Source: JAUSFM01 sp964343705
GTDB lineage: Archaea; Nanobdellota; Nanobdellia; Woesearchaeales; UBA12501
NCBI GenBank assembly: GCA_964343705.1
Contig: CAYFJX010000007.1
Location: forward strand, 1 to 64,000
Length of the DNA stretch: 64,000 nucleotides
Direction of reading: 5' to 3'
In this document: piece after piece, positions 49,659 through 64,000 of the stretch
How the letters are laid out: every line of letters begins with the position of its first letter
How positions within the stretch are numbered: the first letter of the stretch is position 1
Program-made: the position numbers and the translations under genes
Notes under the pieces: model-generated
What the model saw: only the letters and a program-made list of their open reading frames with translations
The model's database searches: none
What the model was told of the DNA's origin: nothing

Positions 49659-50663
49659 ATGCTTAGAGAACAAACAACAGGTGCTGAGAACATGAGATAT
49701 TTACGAGATTTGACTCCTTCAGAATTGAAGGGGCTAAGAGAACTTACTGAACAAGGCAAGCAGAAAGGTGGTTTTGCTTCATTTATTTCTGTAGATCCAC
49801 ATACTGGTGATGTAGTTAATCACCTAGATGGTGGTAAAGTTATTGCAAAGAATGTTTTGCGAGCAAAGAGTATGAAGGATGACAAACCTTATAATCCTAC
49901 TGCTGCTGGTCCAAAAAATGTACTTGAGACTATTCGCGCTTCTACAGAAACAGGAAATCCAGTAGTAGAAGCAGGAACTGATACAGGCAATCCAATCGGT
50001 GATCTTGAAGAACGTGTAGAACAGGTTGAAATATCATCTGACGTTGCTGCATTTGAACAATCATTTGACACTGTAGACAACATTGCTTTACCCTATGGTA
50101 ATACACTTGTTGTACAGTTCACCAAAGAAGCTCACAACAATGGAAAGAAATTTCTTAGAGCGTATGGTGAAGAACATGGTGTGGTTGACGAAGGTCGTCG
50201 AATTTACCGAGTAAAGCCAAATACACATTTACCTGATGCAGTATTTGATGGATTACTTGCTGCAACCAACTTCGCAGTTGTTGTTAACAATGATGTTATA
50301 CCTCGCTATGATGCTAAGACAGACATTCTTTACTTTGATGCTAAACTATCACGTCTTGATCGAGTCAAGCGTGCTGCAGCAGGTGGTATGCGCATTAGTG
50401 CAAAAGATCTTGTTGTTCGATACAAGAATGGCAACACATCACAACTGATTGCAGAGGCTCAAGCGTATGATCTTGTACCACGAGCATTTGATCTGCGAAT
50501 TGGTGTGGGCGTGTTTGGTAACAAAGCATCAGTTATGGAAGGTAGTCGTGTTTTACAAACTGATGAGAACAAGCGAGTTATTGACACTGACAAACTTGGA
50601 CGATCAAGCTTGAGATATCAAGATTGGTCTGAGAGACAAGCTCCAATTATGCGATATAATTAA
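49659..50663 (+). CDS. Unknown cytosolic protein with ribosome site GAGGTG
   Basis: This 334-aa protein starts after GAGGTG (49645-49650); a TATA box GCTTATAAAG near 49579-49589 gives a leader of about 48 nt. Residues 1-100 are polar; ~90-150 form an acidic linker. The C-terminal ~200 residues are mixed alpha/beta (VVVNNDVIPRYDAKTDILYF, LRIGVGVFGNKASVMEG). No family is recognised. It converges with the J-domain gene and ends 9 bp before it, followed by a T-rich tract. Confidence 0.72.
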   Translation: MLREQTTGAENMRYLRDLTPSELKGLRELTEQGKQKGGFASFISVDPHTGDVVNHLDGGKVIAKNVLRAKSMKDDKPYNPTAAGPKNVLETIRASTETGNPVVEAGTDTGNPIGDLEERVEQVEISSDVAAFEQSFDTVDNIALPYGNTLVVQFTKEAHNNGKKFLRAYGEEHGVVDEGRRIYRVKPNTHLPDAVFDGLLAATNFAVVVNNDVIPRYDAKTDILYFDAKLSRLDRVKRAAAGGMRISAKDLVVRYKNGNTSQLIAEAQAYDLVPRAFDLRIGVGVFGNKASVMEGSRVLQTDENKRVIDTDKLGRSSLRYQDWSERQAPIMRYN

Positions 50664-50672
50664 TTCTTTTAT

Positions 50673-51992
50673 TTATTTTTTATTGTTATTATCTATTATC
50701 TGAGGGCTAATCTGATAGTCTTGGATTTTATTACTAGTTCCCTCACGAAAAGAGCTAGAACCACCATGTAGTTGTGTATAATATCCACCCACTAAGCCGT
50801 CAAGGTTATGAGTGCTGCTTCCTGAGCCTATGACCTGTTGATAGCGTGGTCGTGCAAAGTCTTGACTTGCACACTTAAGCATGACTGTTCCTTCTCGTAC
50901 TGCAATGTCAACAGCTGGTTCTCTTTGTTCCCAGTTAGGTGTGTTAGCAAAACGTTTTGGAATAAATAAATCTCCTTTCCGTACAAAGCCATGATAGATT
51001 GTAATCTTTGGTGCTTTAACTCTAATTACATTTGCGTATGATGTTCCTTCGTAGCGTACTTCAACCCGCCCTTCTCCAACATGGAAAACTCCTTCTGTGT
51101 GTGGTGTGCTTATTCGAACTGTTGCTTCTTCAGCTTTTAAGTGCACTTTGCCAAACCCACCAAAGTTACAATTAGCTCCAGTAAGAACTTCAAGAACTTC
51201 TGCTCGGTCATCCATATCGATTGCACCAAATTGGGTGTGACTAGCGTGTGCACAGAACCCAACAGTTCCACCTCCTATATGATAAATGTCAAGAACTTTT
51301 CTTCTGTATCTATGAACTTTCCTGAAACCTGATTCTATTTTTTCAGAATGCTTTCTTTGAGCTTCTCCGTATGCTTCTAACATTTTTTCGAAATATGCTT
51401 CAATTTCATCAACAGAAACACCTTGGTCTTCTGCCATTTGTTCATGTAGTCTGTCCTTGACATTTTTGTATGCTTCATCATCGTCAGCTTCTACTGCTTT
51501 TTTCATTTCATCAAGCAATGCCATGATTTCAGGATTATTCTGTTCCATTCGTAGTTCATTTTCAGCGCTTTTTCGGTGTCCTTCCATGCGTATAAGTTTG
51601 ATTTCAGCAAAACTTCGTGTACGATCTCCTTGATGTTTAATAAATCCAGGGAAGTATTCACAAAATTCAGAAACACTATCATACTGTGCACGTTTGCTAT
51701 GCTCTGCTCCCAAGTCTCCACCATCATCAAGAAGTACGTGTGAAATATCATTAACAAGCTGCATTTGTTCAGTGGCATGTTTTACTGCATCTTCTCCATC
51801 TTGTGCATGTTTGTCAGGATGGTATTTCAGAGCAAGTTCTTTTACTGCAGCTTTGATGTCATCAGCAGAAGCAGTTCTATCAACTCCAAGAATTTGGTAA
51901 TATGCCCAAGGTACTTGGTCTGGAGCAATGTCATCTGGCAAGCCAAATTTTATGTCTCCAAGATTATTTGTTTTTACTACTTCTTGAGTCAT
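50673..51992 (-). CDS. J-domain (DnaJ-like) protein with novel C-terminal region
   Basis: This 439-aa protein has an N-terminal J-domain (residues ~28-100) with the invariant HPD at 58-60 (ALKYHPDKH), which stimulates Hsp70 (DnaK) ATPase. The typical Gly/Phe and zinc-finger regions are absent. Instead a charged helical segment (~125-245) is followed by a strand-rich domain (~245-420) that looks like a beta-helix or jelly-roll. So it is a type III (class C) J-protein, whose C-terminal part would choose the client. A TATA box TTTATATAC at 52014-52022 is 26 nt before the ATG (leaderless). No dnaK is in the window. Confidence 0.88.
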   Translation of the reverse strand: MTQEVVKTNNLGDIKFGLPDDIAPDQVPWAYYQILGVDRTASADDIKAAVKELALKYHPDKHAQDGEDAVKHATEQMQLVNDISHVLLDDGGDLGAEHSKRAQYDSVSEFCEYFPGFIKHQGDRTRSFAEIKLIRMEGHRKSAENELRMEQNNPEIMALLDEMKKAVEADDDEAYKNVKDRLHEQMAEDQGVSVDEIEAYFEKMLEAYGEAQRKHSEKIESGFRKVHRYRRKVLDIYHIGGGTVGFCAHASHTQFGAIDMDDRAEVLEVLTGANCNFGGFGKVHLKAEEATVRISTPHTEGVFHVGEGRVEVRYEGTSYANVIRVKAPKITIYHGFVRKGDLFIPKRFANTPNWEQREPAVDIAVREGTVMLKCASQDFARPRYQQVIGSGSSTHNLDGLVGGYYTQLHGGSSSFREGTSNKIQDYQISPQIIDNNNKK

Positions 51993-52013
51993 ACTTAAAA
52001 GGTCTTTTTAATA

Positions 52014-52022
52014 GTATATAAA
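52014..52022 (-). promoter_or_regulatory. TATA box of the J-domain gene
   Basis: The minus strand reads TTTATATAC, centred 26 nt before the ATG at 51992, implying a leaderless mRNA. It shares a 136-bp region with the divergent lipoprotein gene. Confidence 0.65.
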
Positions 52023-52127
52023 CGTTTGGCAAAGACTTAAATACTATTCTTTTACCCTTTGCTAGTACTGGGGTTGTTTAGGCGCAGACAGCTCATGGTT
52101 ATAAACACCATGGGTAACAGGGATACT

Positions 52128-53065
52128 ATGAACGTGCGACGAACAATCACAGGGATGCTTGCTGGAACAGCTTTATTTCTTTCACAATTTCTTTACAGTT
52201 GTAGTGATGAAGGTCGTCGAAATCCTATTTCACCACCTGTTGAAACCGTTGGAGAAGGCGAGGGTGAAGGAGAAGGTGAGGGAGAGGGTGAAGGAGAAGC
52301 ACTTCCAACTATAGTTGACCGTTATGGTCCTCGTATTGAAACACAAGACGCATTTACAACCTACACACAACAAGCAATGGCATCAGCAACAATCATCGAC
52401 GAAGAGTCAGGTGTTGCAGGTGTTGAAGTTCTACTCAAACCAGATACATTTTATCAAGACTTACCTGAAGCTCCAGAAGCAGAACGGCATTGGGGTGACG
52501 CACGAATTGTACACCTAACTGCTACTGCAGGAGATGACAATGCCTATTATTTTACACTACCAGCACAATCTTTGCCAGGTATGTATGAATTTAAAGTTAC
52601 TGCAACTGACAATGAAGGAAATGAATCTTCTAAGCGAGCATTTTTGTATGTGCTTGATGATCATGTTGATGTTCTTGAACCAGAACCAGGAAACCTTCAA
52701 TGTGCACAAGCAACAGCATGGCGTGGATTCCAACGATTTGTTCTTGACCTTAATGGCTTAGCACACATTGATGCTGAAGACAAAGCTTCAATTGAAAACT
52801 ATCTTGGTGGTCTTGGTGCTCGAGAATTTAGAACACCTATTGGCAGAGTTGATTATCAAAAAGAAGTTGACACAGTCTATTTAGTAAAGAATGTATTTAA
52901 TCTACGAGATGGAAAAGAAACAGGACCCTTTATGATGTTTGAACTTGGTGAAGGACACCAACGAGCATACATGGGAATGCCTTTTGGTGTATACGAGCGT
53001 GTAAAAACAAAAGAAGAAACACTTGATTCCTTAGCAACACAGATGGGTTTCCAGGAGTGTCAACA

Positions 53066-53069
<4 letters not shown>
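52128..53069 (+). CDS. Lipoprotein with acidic Gly-Glu linker
   Basis: This protein of about 313 aa uses the ATG at 52128 (MNVRRTITGMLAGTALFL), because it gives a short signal peptide ending in a lipobox LYSC. The longer frame from 52059 starts with TTG. After the lipidated Cys comes a perfect Gly-Glu repeat of eight pairs (~residue 45-60) as a flexible acidic spacer. Then follow an Ig-like domain (SGVAGVEVLLKPD ... DNEGNESSKRAF) and a C-terminal globular part. A similar Ig-like domain starts the 2,231-aa protein. The stop overlaps that gene's ATG (ATGA), so the two surface proteins are translationally coupled. Confidence 0.82.
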
Positions 53070-59758
<6,689 letters not shown>

Positions 59759-59760
59759 AA

Positions 59761-60153
59761 TTAGAGAATTACTTTTTTGATTTCATCAATTTTTTCAAAA
59801 TCTTTATCTTTAGTGACAAGTAGAAGATTATGTTGTTTTACTTGACTTGCGATCATAAGATCAGCAAGAGAAAAGTTGATACCTTTTTTTTCATATTTTT
59901 TCAGCATACGAGCCATTATTTCAGCAGTGTCAGGTGTTGGAATTATATAAGGAAACTTTTGAAGAAGAATATAGGCGCGTTCAAAGTTTTTTTTATTCTT
60001 ATTAAGAAGCCCTGAAAAAAACTCAAAATAAGGTATGTAGGTTACAAAGGCAGGTCCTGGATGGCTTTTTCGTAGCTGCTGTAGTTTTTTAGTTGTTTCT
60101 TGAACTTCATTTTCAATGTCAATCAGCACTGATGTGTCTAATGCGAGTGTCAT
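59761..60153 (-). CDS. PIN-domain toxin (VapC-like)
   Basis: This 130-aa PIN ribonuclease starts MTLALDTSVLIDIENE, with Asp6 as the first metal ligand. It has SLADLMIASQVK as the second acidic motif and a C-terminal VTKDKDF. The toxin start overlaps the stop of the antitoxin gene (ATGA), so the two are coupled. It is convergent with the giant surface gene, 2 bp away. The target RNA is unknown. Confidence 0.9.
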   Translation of the reverse strand: MTLALDTSVLIDIENEVQETTKKLQQLRKSHPGPAFVTYIPYFEFFSGLLNKNKKNFERAYILLQKFPYIIPTPDTAEIMARMLKKYEKKGINFSLADLMIASQVKQHNLLLVTKDKDFEKIDEIKKVIL

Positions 60154-60395
60154 GTTCTGAAACCTCTTCTTTTTCTAAGTTTCTTTGTGAACTTTCGCAT
60201 ATCATTGGCTTCTTCATCTGAAAGAATCTTACCTGCATTAAGTATTTCATCCCACCAGGTATCACCTTGCTTTTGATAAAAAGCAACTAGCTTCTCAAAA
60301 AATGAACCAGCTGTTTGATGGTTTTTTGCTGCCAGGCTCTTAAACGTTGCCCATGTTTCATCATTTACTCCTTTTATTGTTTTTACTTCTGCCAT
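60150..60395 (-). CDS. VapB-like antitoxin of the third class seen here
   Basis: This 81-aa protein has an N-terminal ribbon-helix-helix-like part (VKTIKGVNDETWATFKSLAA) and a helix with FFEKLVAFYQK. The C-terminal basic tail (MRKFTKKLRKRRGFRT) would occupy the PIN active site. It is unlike the antitoxins at 24304-24525 and 62044-62295 beyond the general layout. The stop TGA overlaps the toxin ATG. Confidence 0.82.
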   Translation of the reverse strand: MAEVKTIKGVNDETWATFKSLAAKNHQTAGSFFEKLVAFYQKQGDTWWDEILNAGKILSDEEANDMRKFTKKLRKRRGFRT

Positions 60396-60490
60396 TAAGG
60401 TAATAAAGTATTACTTGTATATAAATATTACTATTTTGATATAGTTTAATCACAACAAACTTTAAAAGTAGTTCTTACCTTACCTTTTTT

Positions 60491-61030
60491 ATGGAGGGGC
60501 GTAAAATAGTTGCCATTGTTGGCATGTGTGGAGCAGGCAAGTCAGAAGCAGGTTCTATTCTTGAACGAGCAGGCTACACTAAAATCCACTTTGGTGGGGT
60601 TACCATGGACGAAGTTCGACGCCGTGGTTTAGAAATCAGCGAAGTAAATGAGCGTACTGTACGTGAAGAACTCCGCAAAGAGCATGGCATGGGTGCCTAT
60701 GCAGTTCTTAATATTCCTAAAATTGAATCAGCATTGCAAACAAGTAATGTACTTATTGATGGACTGTATAGTTGGAGTGAATACAAAATTCTAAAAGACA
60801 AGTTTGGAGCTCAACTCAATGTTATTGGTATTCAGGCATCACAGCAAACAAGAAAGGAGCGCTTAAAGATTCGGCCACATAGGCCATTACAAGATCATGA
60901 AGTACATAGTCGTGATCATTCTGAAATTGAAAACCTGGAAAAAGGTGGACCGATTGTCATGGCAGATACCACTATTGTCAATGAGGGAACACTTGATGAA
61001 TTATACGCACACATGGGGAAGTTAGTATGA
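60491..61030 (+). CDS. UPF0200-type P-loop kinase-like protein
   Basis: This 179-aa protein has a Walker A loop VGMCGAGKSEAG at residues ~10-21 and a compact NMP-kinase fold. Its closest resemblance is to UPF0200/dephospho-CoA-kinase-like proteins of archaea: length ~180, FGGVTMDEVRRRGLE, and a basic lid (RLKIRPHRP). The substrate is not established. The gene overlaps the dCMP deaminase gene by 4 bp (ATGA), which points to nucleotide metabolism, perhaps as a deoxynucleoside monophosphate kinase. The leaderless start lies after a TTTAAAAG promoter element. Confidence 0.85.
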   Translation: MEGRKIVAIVGMCGAGKSEAGSILERAGYTKIHFGGVTMDEVRRRGLEISEVNERTVREELRKEHGMGAYAVLNIPKIESALQTSNVLIDGLYSWSEYKILKDKFGAQLNVIGIQASQQTRKERLKIRPHRPLQDHEVHSRDHSEIENLEKGGPIVMADTTIVNEGTLDELYAHMGKLV

Positions 61031-61650
61031 GTGACAAACTGCATCAAATTGAAACAGGACCAAAGGCTGTTCCTCAACCTGCGCCTATGCAACCTCCTGT
61101 TGCACAATCAGTTCCAGTCCACAATCCGCGCCCAAGCTGGGATCGTTATTTTATGAATATTACCAAGGAAGTTTCTAAGCGTTCAACATGCATGTCTGCA
61201 CAGTTTGGTGCTGTTATTGTCAAAGAAGGTAGAATTATTTCTTCTGGATACAATGGTGCGCCACGAAGAACACGAGATTCATATGAATGGGGATTTTGTA
61301 TGAGGCGAAAACTTGGTGTTCCCTCAGGACAACGGTATGAAATATGTAGAAGTGTACATGCTGAACAAAACGCGATTATTAATGCAGCACGTGCAGCTAC
61401 GAGTCCTGTTGATGGTGACATGTACTTGTATGGTAAGCGTATTTATGGGGGAAAAGAGGAAGAAGCAGATTCATTTCCATGTTTTATCTGTAAAAAAATG
61501 ATTATTAATGCTGGTATTCGTCGTGTATACTGCCATACTAAAGAAGGCACGATCCGCTCATTTGACATTGAAAATGATTGGATTCGAGAATGGCGTGAAC
61601 AAGACATGGTACATGATGCTGTAAAGCATGACATTGATTACAAGAAGTGA
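61027..61650 (+). CDS. Deoxycytidylate (dCMP) deaminase
   Basis: This 207-aa zinc enzyme has HAEQNAI near residue 116, which provides His and the catalytic Glu, and PCFICKKMI near 157, which provides two Cys ligands. It also has a Cys-containing loop (WGFCMRRKLGVPSGQRYEIC) that is typical of dCMP deaminases and binds a regulatory or structural zinc. The enzyme makes dUMP for thymidylate synthesis. The first 35 residues are Pro-rich and disordered. The start overlaps the UPF0200 gene stop, making a two-gene nucleotide operon. Confidence 0.92.
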   Translation: MSDKLHQIETGPKAVPQPAPMQPPVAQSVPVHNPRPSWDRYFMNITKEVSKRSTCMSAQFGAVIVKEGRIISSGYNGAPRRTRDSYEWGFCMRRKLGVPSGQRYEICRSVHAEQNAIINAARAATSPVDGDMYLYGKRIYGGKEEEADSFPCFICKKMIINAGIRRVYCHTKEGTIRSFDIENDWIREWREQDMVHDAVKHDIDYKK

Positions 61651-61651
61651 T

Positions 61652-62047
61652 TTACGCGATTAATGCAAGTTTTAGATTTGGAATTTGTTTGAAGTGAGAA
61701 TCCATGGTAATTAGTGTCATCTTGTTCTCAATTGCTTGAGAACCTATGAGAAGATCAAATCTGGGAATATTTTTTCCTTTCTTTTCTAGTTGTGCAAGAA
61801 GTGTTGAGAATAGTATTGCTGTGGTACCATTTGGTGTTAACAAGTAATATTTCTGTAGTTTTTTATATGCTTTGTTTTGATTAGCAACACTCTTGTTTCT
61901 CAACCCAAAATAAAACTCGCTCAAAGTAATTAGTGATAAATATAGTGTATCTTTGGAAGGGTCAACTATTTCTAAGACTGACTTGAGTGTCTCTTTATTT
62001 CCGTTTTCTATTTCTATGAGCACATTAGTGTCAATTACATAGTTCAT
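61652..62047 (-). CDS. PIN-domain toxin (VapC-like)
   Basis: This 131-aa PIN ribonuclease starts MNYVIDTNVLIEIENG (Asp6). It has PRFDLLIGSQAIEN as the second acidic motif and ITMDSHF at the C-terminal end. It is coupled to the upstream antitoxin (ATGA overlap) and convergent with the dCMP deaminase gene. It resembles the PIN toxin at 59761-60153 in length and first motif but differs over most of the chain. Confidence 0.9.
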   Translation of the reverse strand: MNYVIDTNVLIEIENGNKETLKSVLEIVDPSKDTLYLSLITLSEFYFGLRNKSVANQNKAYKKLQKYYLLTPNGTTAILFSTLLAQLEKKGKNIPRFDLLIGSQAIENKMTLITMDSHFKQIPNLKLALIA

Positions 62048-62295
62048 AGTCTCTTACTCACATTTGTGTTAAATTCTTTCCTTATTTTCTTCCAATCAAC
62101 GTCGTTAAGCATGCCTTTTAGTGGTTTTGGCCCACAAAGTATTTCATAGGCATTTCCTTTTTCATTGTTGTTTTTGTGTTCTTGTATTATCTTGTCAAAA
62201 AATTCCCCCATTTTCATGCCTTGTTTTGCAGACTCTGCTTTGAAATATCTCCATTTATCCTCACTTATGTTTTTGATGCATGCATCCATTTTCAT
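62044..62295 (-). CDS. VapB-like antitoxin
   Basis: This protein of about 83 aa uses the ATG at 62295, since a TATA box (TTTAAATAT on the minus strand, ~62320) lies about 27 nt upstream and the preceding GTG at 62298 is less likely. It has an N-terminal DNA-binding strand-helix region (MDACIKNISEDKWRYFKAES) and a helix (MGEFFDKIIQEHK). A C-terminal segment with Trp and basic residues would contact the PIN toxin. Autoregulation is likely. Confidence 0.8.
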   Translation of the reverse strand: MKMDACIKNISEDKWRYFKAESAKQGMKMGEFFDKIIQEHKNNNEKGNAYEILCGPKPLKGMLNDVDWKKIRKEFNTNVSKRL

Positions 62296-62298
62296 CAC

Positions 62299-62580
62299 TT
62301 TATTTAGTGTAGTTAAGCTTATATTTAAAGTTTATGTTTTTTATAACTTGTTATAAAAGTATAACTTTACTCTCACTTTCTATTATCTTGTTTTGGAACA
62401 ATCCCATAATTTCTGTCATTATTCCATACCGACAAATGTTGTTATTGTTCAAATAATAATGCGGAATGATTTAAGCATTGTGTCGGGATAGTATCTTAAC
62501 TGTTTATCTAAATACGTCGACAAGTAGAAGGGAAGAAACAGAACCATCAACTTTTAATTAACGCTAGCAACCTTTTGTCG
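62299..62580. other. Intergenic stretch with an imperfect hairpin
   Basis: No gene is supported here. The TATA box of the antitoxin is at its left. At 62429-62487, CCGACAAATG and CATTGTGTCGG can form a stem with one bulge around an AT-rich loop. The rest is AT-rich DNA with no ORF of note. Confidence 0.4.
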
Positions 62581-62599
62581 TCTAATAACACAAAATTAC

Positions 62600-62838
62600 A
62601 AGAACTGCTAAAAACTTTTTAGCAGAAAAAGGAAAACTATTTATTATCAAACAACCACCTGTATCTCCAGAACCACATCTTTCAGTTCTGCTGTCCACTA
62701 CGCAAGTCGGGGTGGGCCAGTCGATGTTTCTGCGGTAATGGGGAGGTCCCTTCTCTGCAACGCAGTTGCAGAGCTGATTGTTATTTCTGGGCTCAAAAGA
62801 GCAAACAATGCCAACAACTTTTTGTTGTTTTTTCGTTT
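62600..62838 (-). ncRNA. Candidate structured non-coding RNA or Cys-rich small ORF
   Basis: On the minus strand this segment is much richer in G+C than its surroundings. It has a 6-bp hairpin (62812-62827), a GCTC/GAGC hairpin (62790-62801), a perfect 9-bp triloop hairpin CTCTGCAAC/GTTGCAGAG (62753-62773) and a terminator-like palindrome of 21 bp (62605-62625). A TATA box (TTTATAAAAT, ~62860) would start the RNA near 62838. This excludes the ATG at 62857 of a Cys-rich 91-aa frame (62582-62857), which otherwise could encode a small secreted-like protein. It lacks the RNase P and SRP core motifs. The RNA class is unknown. Confidence 0.4.
62605..62625. repeat. Perfect 21-bp palindrome
   Basis: CTGCTAAAAA-C-TTTTTAGCAG is a perfect dyad that could end the candidate RNA. 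A 15-nt piece of it (AAAAGTTTTTAGCAG, read on the other strand) is repeated just after the last gene of the window, at 63761-63775. Confidence 0.6.
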
Positions 62839-62893
62839 GTCGTCGAGATTTTGGCATAATTTTATAAACAAAAATAAAAAGAACTAAACTGAG

Positions 62894-63400
62894 GTGATAC
62901 CCTTCAAACCAAACAAAATAATATTACAAGACCATGAACCTTCCATGGCACCAAGTAGTGAAGAGCTAGCAGCTGTTGTGCTTGCGAGAATTGGTCTAGA
63001 ACCGCGTAAAAAAGGATCAACAGACAAAATGTATCGTGTTCTTGTAGAGCTCTATGAACGCTCTAAACTTGCTTACAGAAAGAAGCGACCAGAACACGCA
63101 GTGATGACTGTCGAAGAAATGGGCTACTTTGCAGGCATTAGTCGACAAACCATGTATGACTACCTCAACCGTTGGACAAGCATACGGCTCATTGCCAAGA
63201 CTAGTTATATTGCTGATGGCAGAGTGGTTATTGGCTACAAATTAAGTGGCAACACACTTGAGCAAGCCTTTAACAAAGTAACAAGCCATGTGCAGATTCA
63301 TATGGATCTTACGCAGCGATACATCCGAGAGCTCCAGCGTTTGATTAAGAACGAGAAGATAGCAGAGAGTCAGAAGCAAGAAGCAGCAGTTGAGGCGTAA
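62894..63400 (+). CDS. HTH-domain protein, possible transcription regulator
   Basis: This is a protein of about 168 aa. A GTG at 62894 would be near-leaderless, given the TATA box at ~62860; an ATG at 62945 (MAPSSEELAAVVLARIG) gives a 151-aa product. Residues ~75-105 (MTVEEMGYFAGISRQTMYDY, then LNRW) read as a helix-turn-helix. The C-terminal part is a long charged helix likely to dimerise (THVQIHM-type then RYIRELQRLIKNEK). It is basic overall and cytosolic. It is divergent from the candidate non-coding RNA and may share its TATA region. Confidence 0.75.
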   Translation: MIPFKPNKIILQDHEPSMAPSSEELAAVVLARIGLEPRKKGSTDKMYRVLVELYERSKLAYRKKRPEHAVMTVEEMGYFAGISRQTMYDYLNRWTSIRLIAKTSYIADGRVVIGYKLSGNTLEQAFNKVTSHVQIHMDLTQRYIRELQRLIKNEKIAESQKQEAAVEA

Positions 63401-63432
63401 AGCTTATAAGGGATTAGGGAATTTCCCAGTGT

Positions 63433-63762
63433 ATGCTGGGAGAATTTGCTTATGGAATTGCTGGATTGTATTCTGAGAATCCAGGCTATTTTGGGCAGGT
63501 ATTAGAGTATGCACGACTTGATCGTGTACGTACACAAGTAAATGCAGCAGCTGGCGCACTTATTGGGTTATCTCTTGGTATGATGGTTGAGACACTCTTG
63601 AATGATGGTGGTCAGCCTGATGGACCAATAACTCTTTGCACAACACTTGTTGGTGCAGGGATTTGTCTTACAAAAGGGTTTCCTGCTACGACTGACAAAA
63701 CTACTGAAGAATACTTGGCTATGGCGCAAAAAATTCAACAAGAAGATTCTAGTTCTGATTAA
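63433..63762 (+). CDS. Small protein with two hydrophobic segments
   Basis: This 109-aa protein has two moderately hydrophobic segments (about residues 38-57, AAAGALIGLSLGMMVETLL, and 66-80). Its N-terminus is helical and amphipathic, and its C-terminus is polar and acidic (KIQQEDSSSD). A TATA box CTTATAAGGG near 63403 is about 27 nt before the ATG, so the mRNA is leaderless. I recognise no family. Confidence 0.65.
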   Translation: MLGEFAYGIAGLYSENPGYFGQVLEYARLDRVRTQVNAAAGALIGLSLGMMVETLLNDGGQPDGPITLCTTLVGAGICLTKGFPATTDKTTEEYLAMAQKIQQEDSSSD

Positions 63763-64000
63763 AAGTTTTTAGCAGAATTGAATGCAGGCATTCTAACAAA
63801 CGTTCTCATAAAATAGGTACATTACCATTCAGGAAAATAACAAATTTTTGACAGTTTTTTTAGTTTTGAAATAATTCGGGAAAATCCCGAACACCTTGAT
63901 TCTCAAAAACTCATGCATTCTGGTATTGTCCCGTAATGTTTTCTTCTTTCGTGCATTTTCCCAGAATTTGTCGTCAAACTAGTTTGAGGGGTGCAAACTC
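63763..64000. other. Terminal intergenic region with several palindromes
   Basis: No gene is supported. It holds the AAAAGTTTTTAGCAG repeat (63761-63775), GAATGC-AG-GCATTC (63780-63793) and a perfect 7-bp hairpin TTCGGGA-AAA-TCCCGAA (63875-63891). Near the end it has AAACTAGTTT and GTTTG/CAAAC pairs. The TTCGGG string also occurs near the left edge of the window (ATTCGGGACA, ~43). Confidence 0.45.

Noticed and set aside
52246..52300. Repeat array reminiscent of CRISPR
   Set aside because: It is a coding Gly-Glu repeat inside a lipoprotein gene, without spacers or palindromic repeats.
62582..62857. 91-aa Cys-rich protein as a confident gene
   Set aside because: The likely RNA start is downstream of its only ATG and codon composition differs from neighbours. 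Listed as an alternative to the RNA interpretation.

Overview
The window looks like part of the chromosome of a small-genome archaeon, most likely a DPANN-type lineage such as Woesearchaeota or Pacearchaeota. That placement is inferred; no database was searched. It rests on an archaeal RNA polymerase subunit (Rpo11), a METTL5-like rRNA methyltransferase, a UPF0200 kinase-like protein, an AbrB-PhoU regulator, a tandem Lrp/AsnC regulator and an intron-containing tRNA-Ser. Archaeal TATA boxes lie about 26-29 nt before many start codons (leaderless mRNAs), while operon-internal genes have GGTGA/GAGGTG Shine-Dalgarno sites. The DNA is clearly AT-rich. One gene (RsuA/RluB-type pseudouridine synthase) is of bacterial type.

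Layout. 1-4052: a minus-strand operon of secreted, lipo- and membrane proteins, a 35-aa mini-gene and an AbrB-PhoU regulator. 4055-7110: a ribbon-helix-helix protein translationally coupled to a histidine-phosphatase/phosphoribosyltransferase fusion. 7218-11132: a 1,304-aa membrane-anchored protein with a papain/transglutaminase-like signature. 11190-11900: an antitoxin and a RelE toxin gene split by a 178-bp double-hairpin insertion. 11900-16381: pseudouridine synthase, metallophosphoesterase, three tiny membrane proteins, a YeaH-like VWA protein and a membrane protein. 16490-17012: a structured element, an intron-containing tRNA-Ser(UGA), a duplicated tRNA 3' end and a second tRNA-sized RNA-like unit. 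17080-26178: two large coupled proteins, a flavoprotein, an MBL hydrolase, VapBC and a kinase-like protein. 26165-36165: a double Lrp regulator, then a structured leader with two possible leader peptides, followed by a six-gene AAA+ ATPase operon. 36203-41273: a Fic protein with repeated operators, a Kef-type antiporter, a nucleotidyltransferase gene with an in-frame stop, and small membrane proteins. 41426-51992: wHTH regulator, METTL5-like methyltransferase, Rpo11, SAM decarboxylase, Pcm, M20 peptidase, transglutaminase-like and J-domain proteins. 52128-59758: a lipoprotein coupled to a 2,231-aa modular surface protein. 59761-63762: two more VapBC pairs, UPF0200 plus dCMP deaminase, a candidate non-coding RNA and an HTH regulator.

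How the genes work together. Core housekeeping (translation, rRNA and tRNA modification, polyamine and nucleotide metabolism, ion transport) is interleaved with a large investment in the cell surface: lipoproteins, CARDB-like repeats, a beta-propeller and Asp/Cys calcium-type repeats. There are also many selfish or stress modules (three VapBC pairs, a broken RHH-RelE pair, a Fic protein). The six-gene AAA+ operon at 27619-36165 is the best candidate for an undescribed system. It pairs a helical protein, an AAA+ motor, two companion proteins and two membrane proteins, one with a large soluble region and a Pro-rich tail, behind a leader RNA that can adopt alternative folds.
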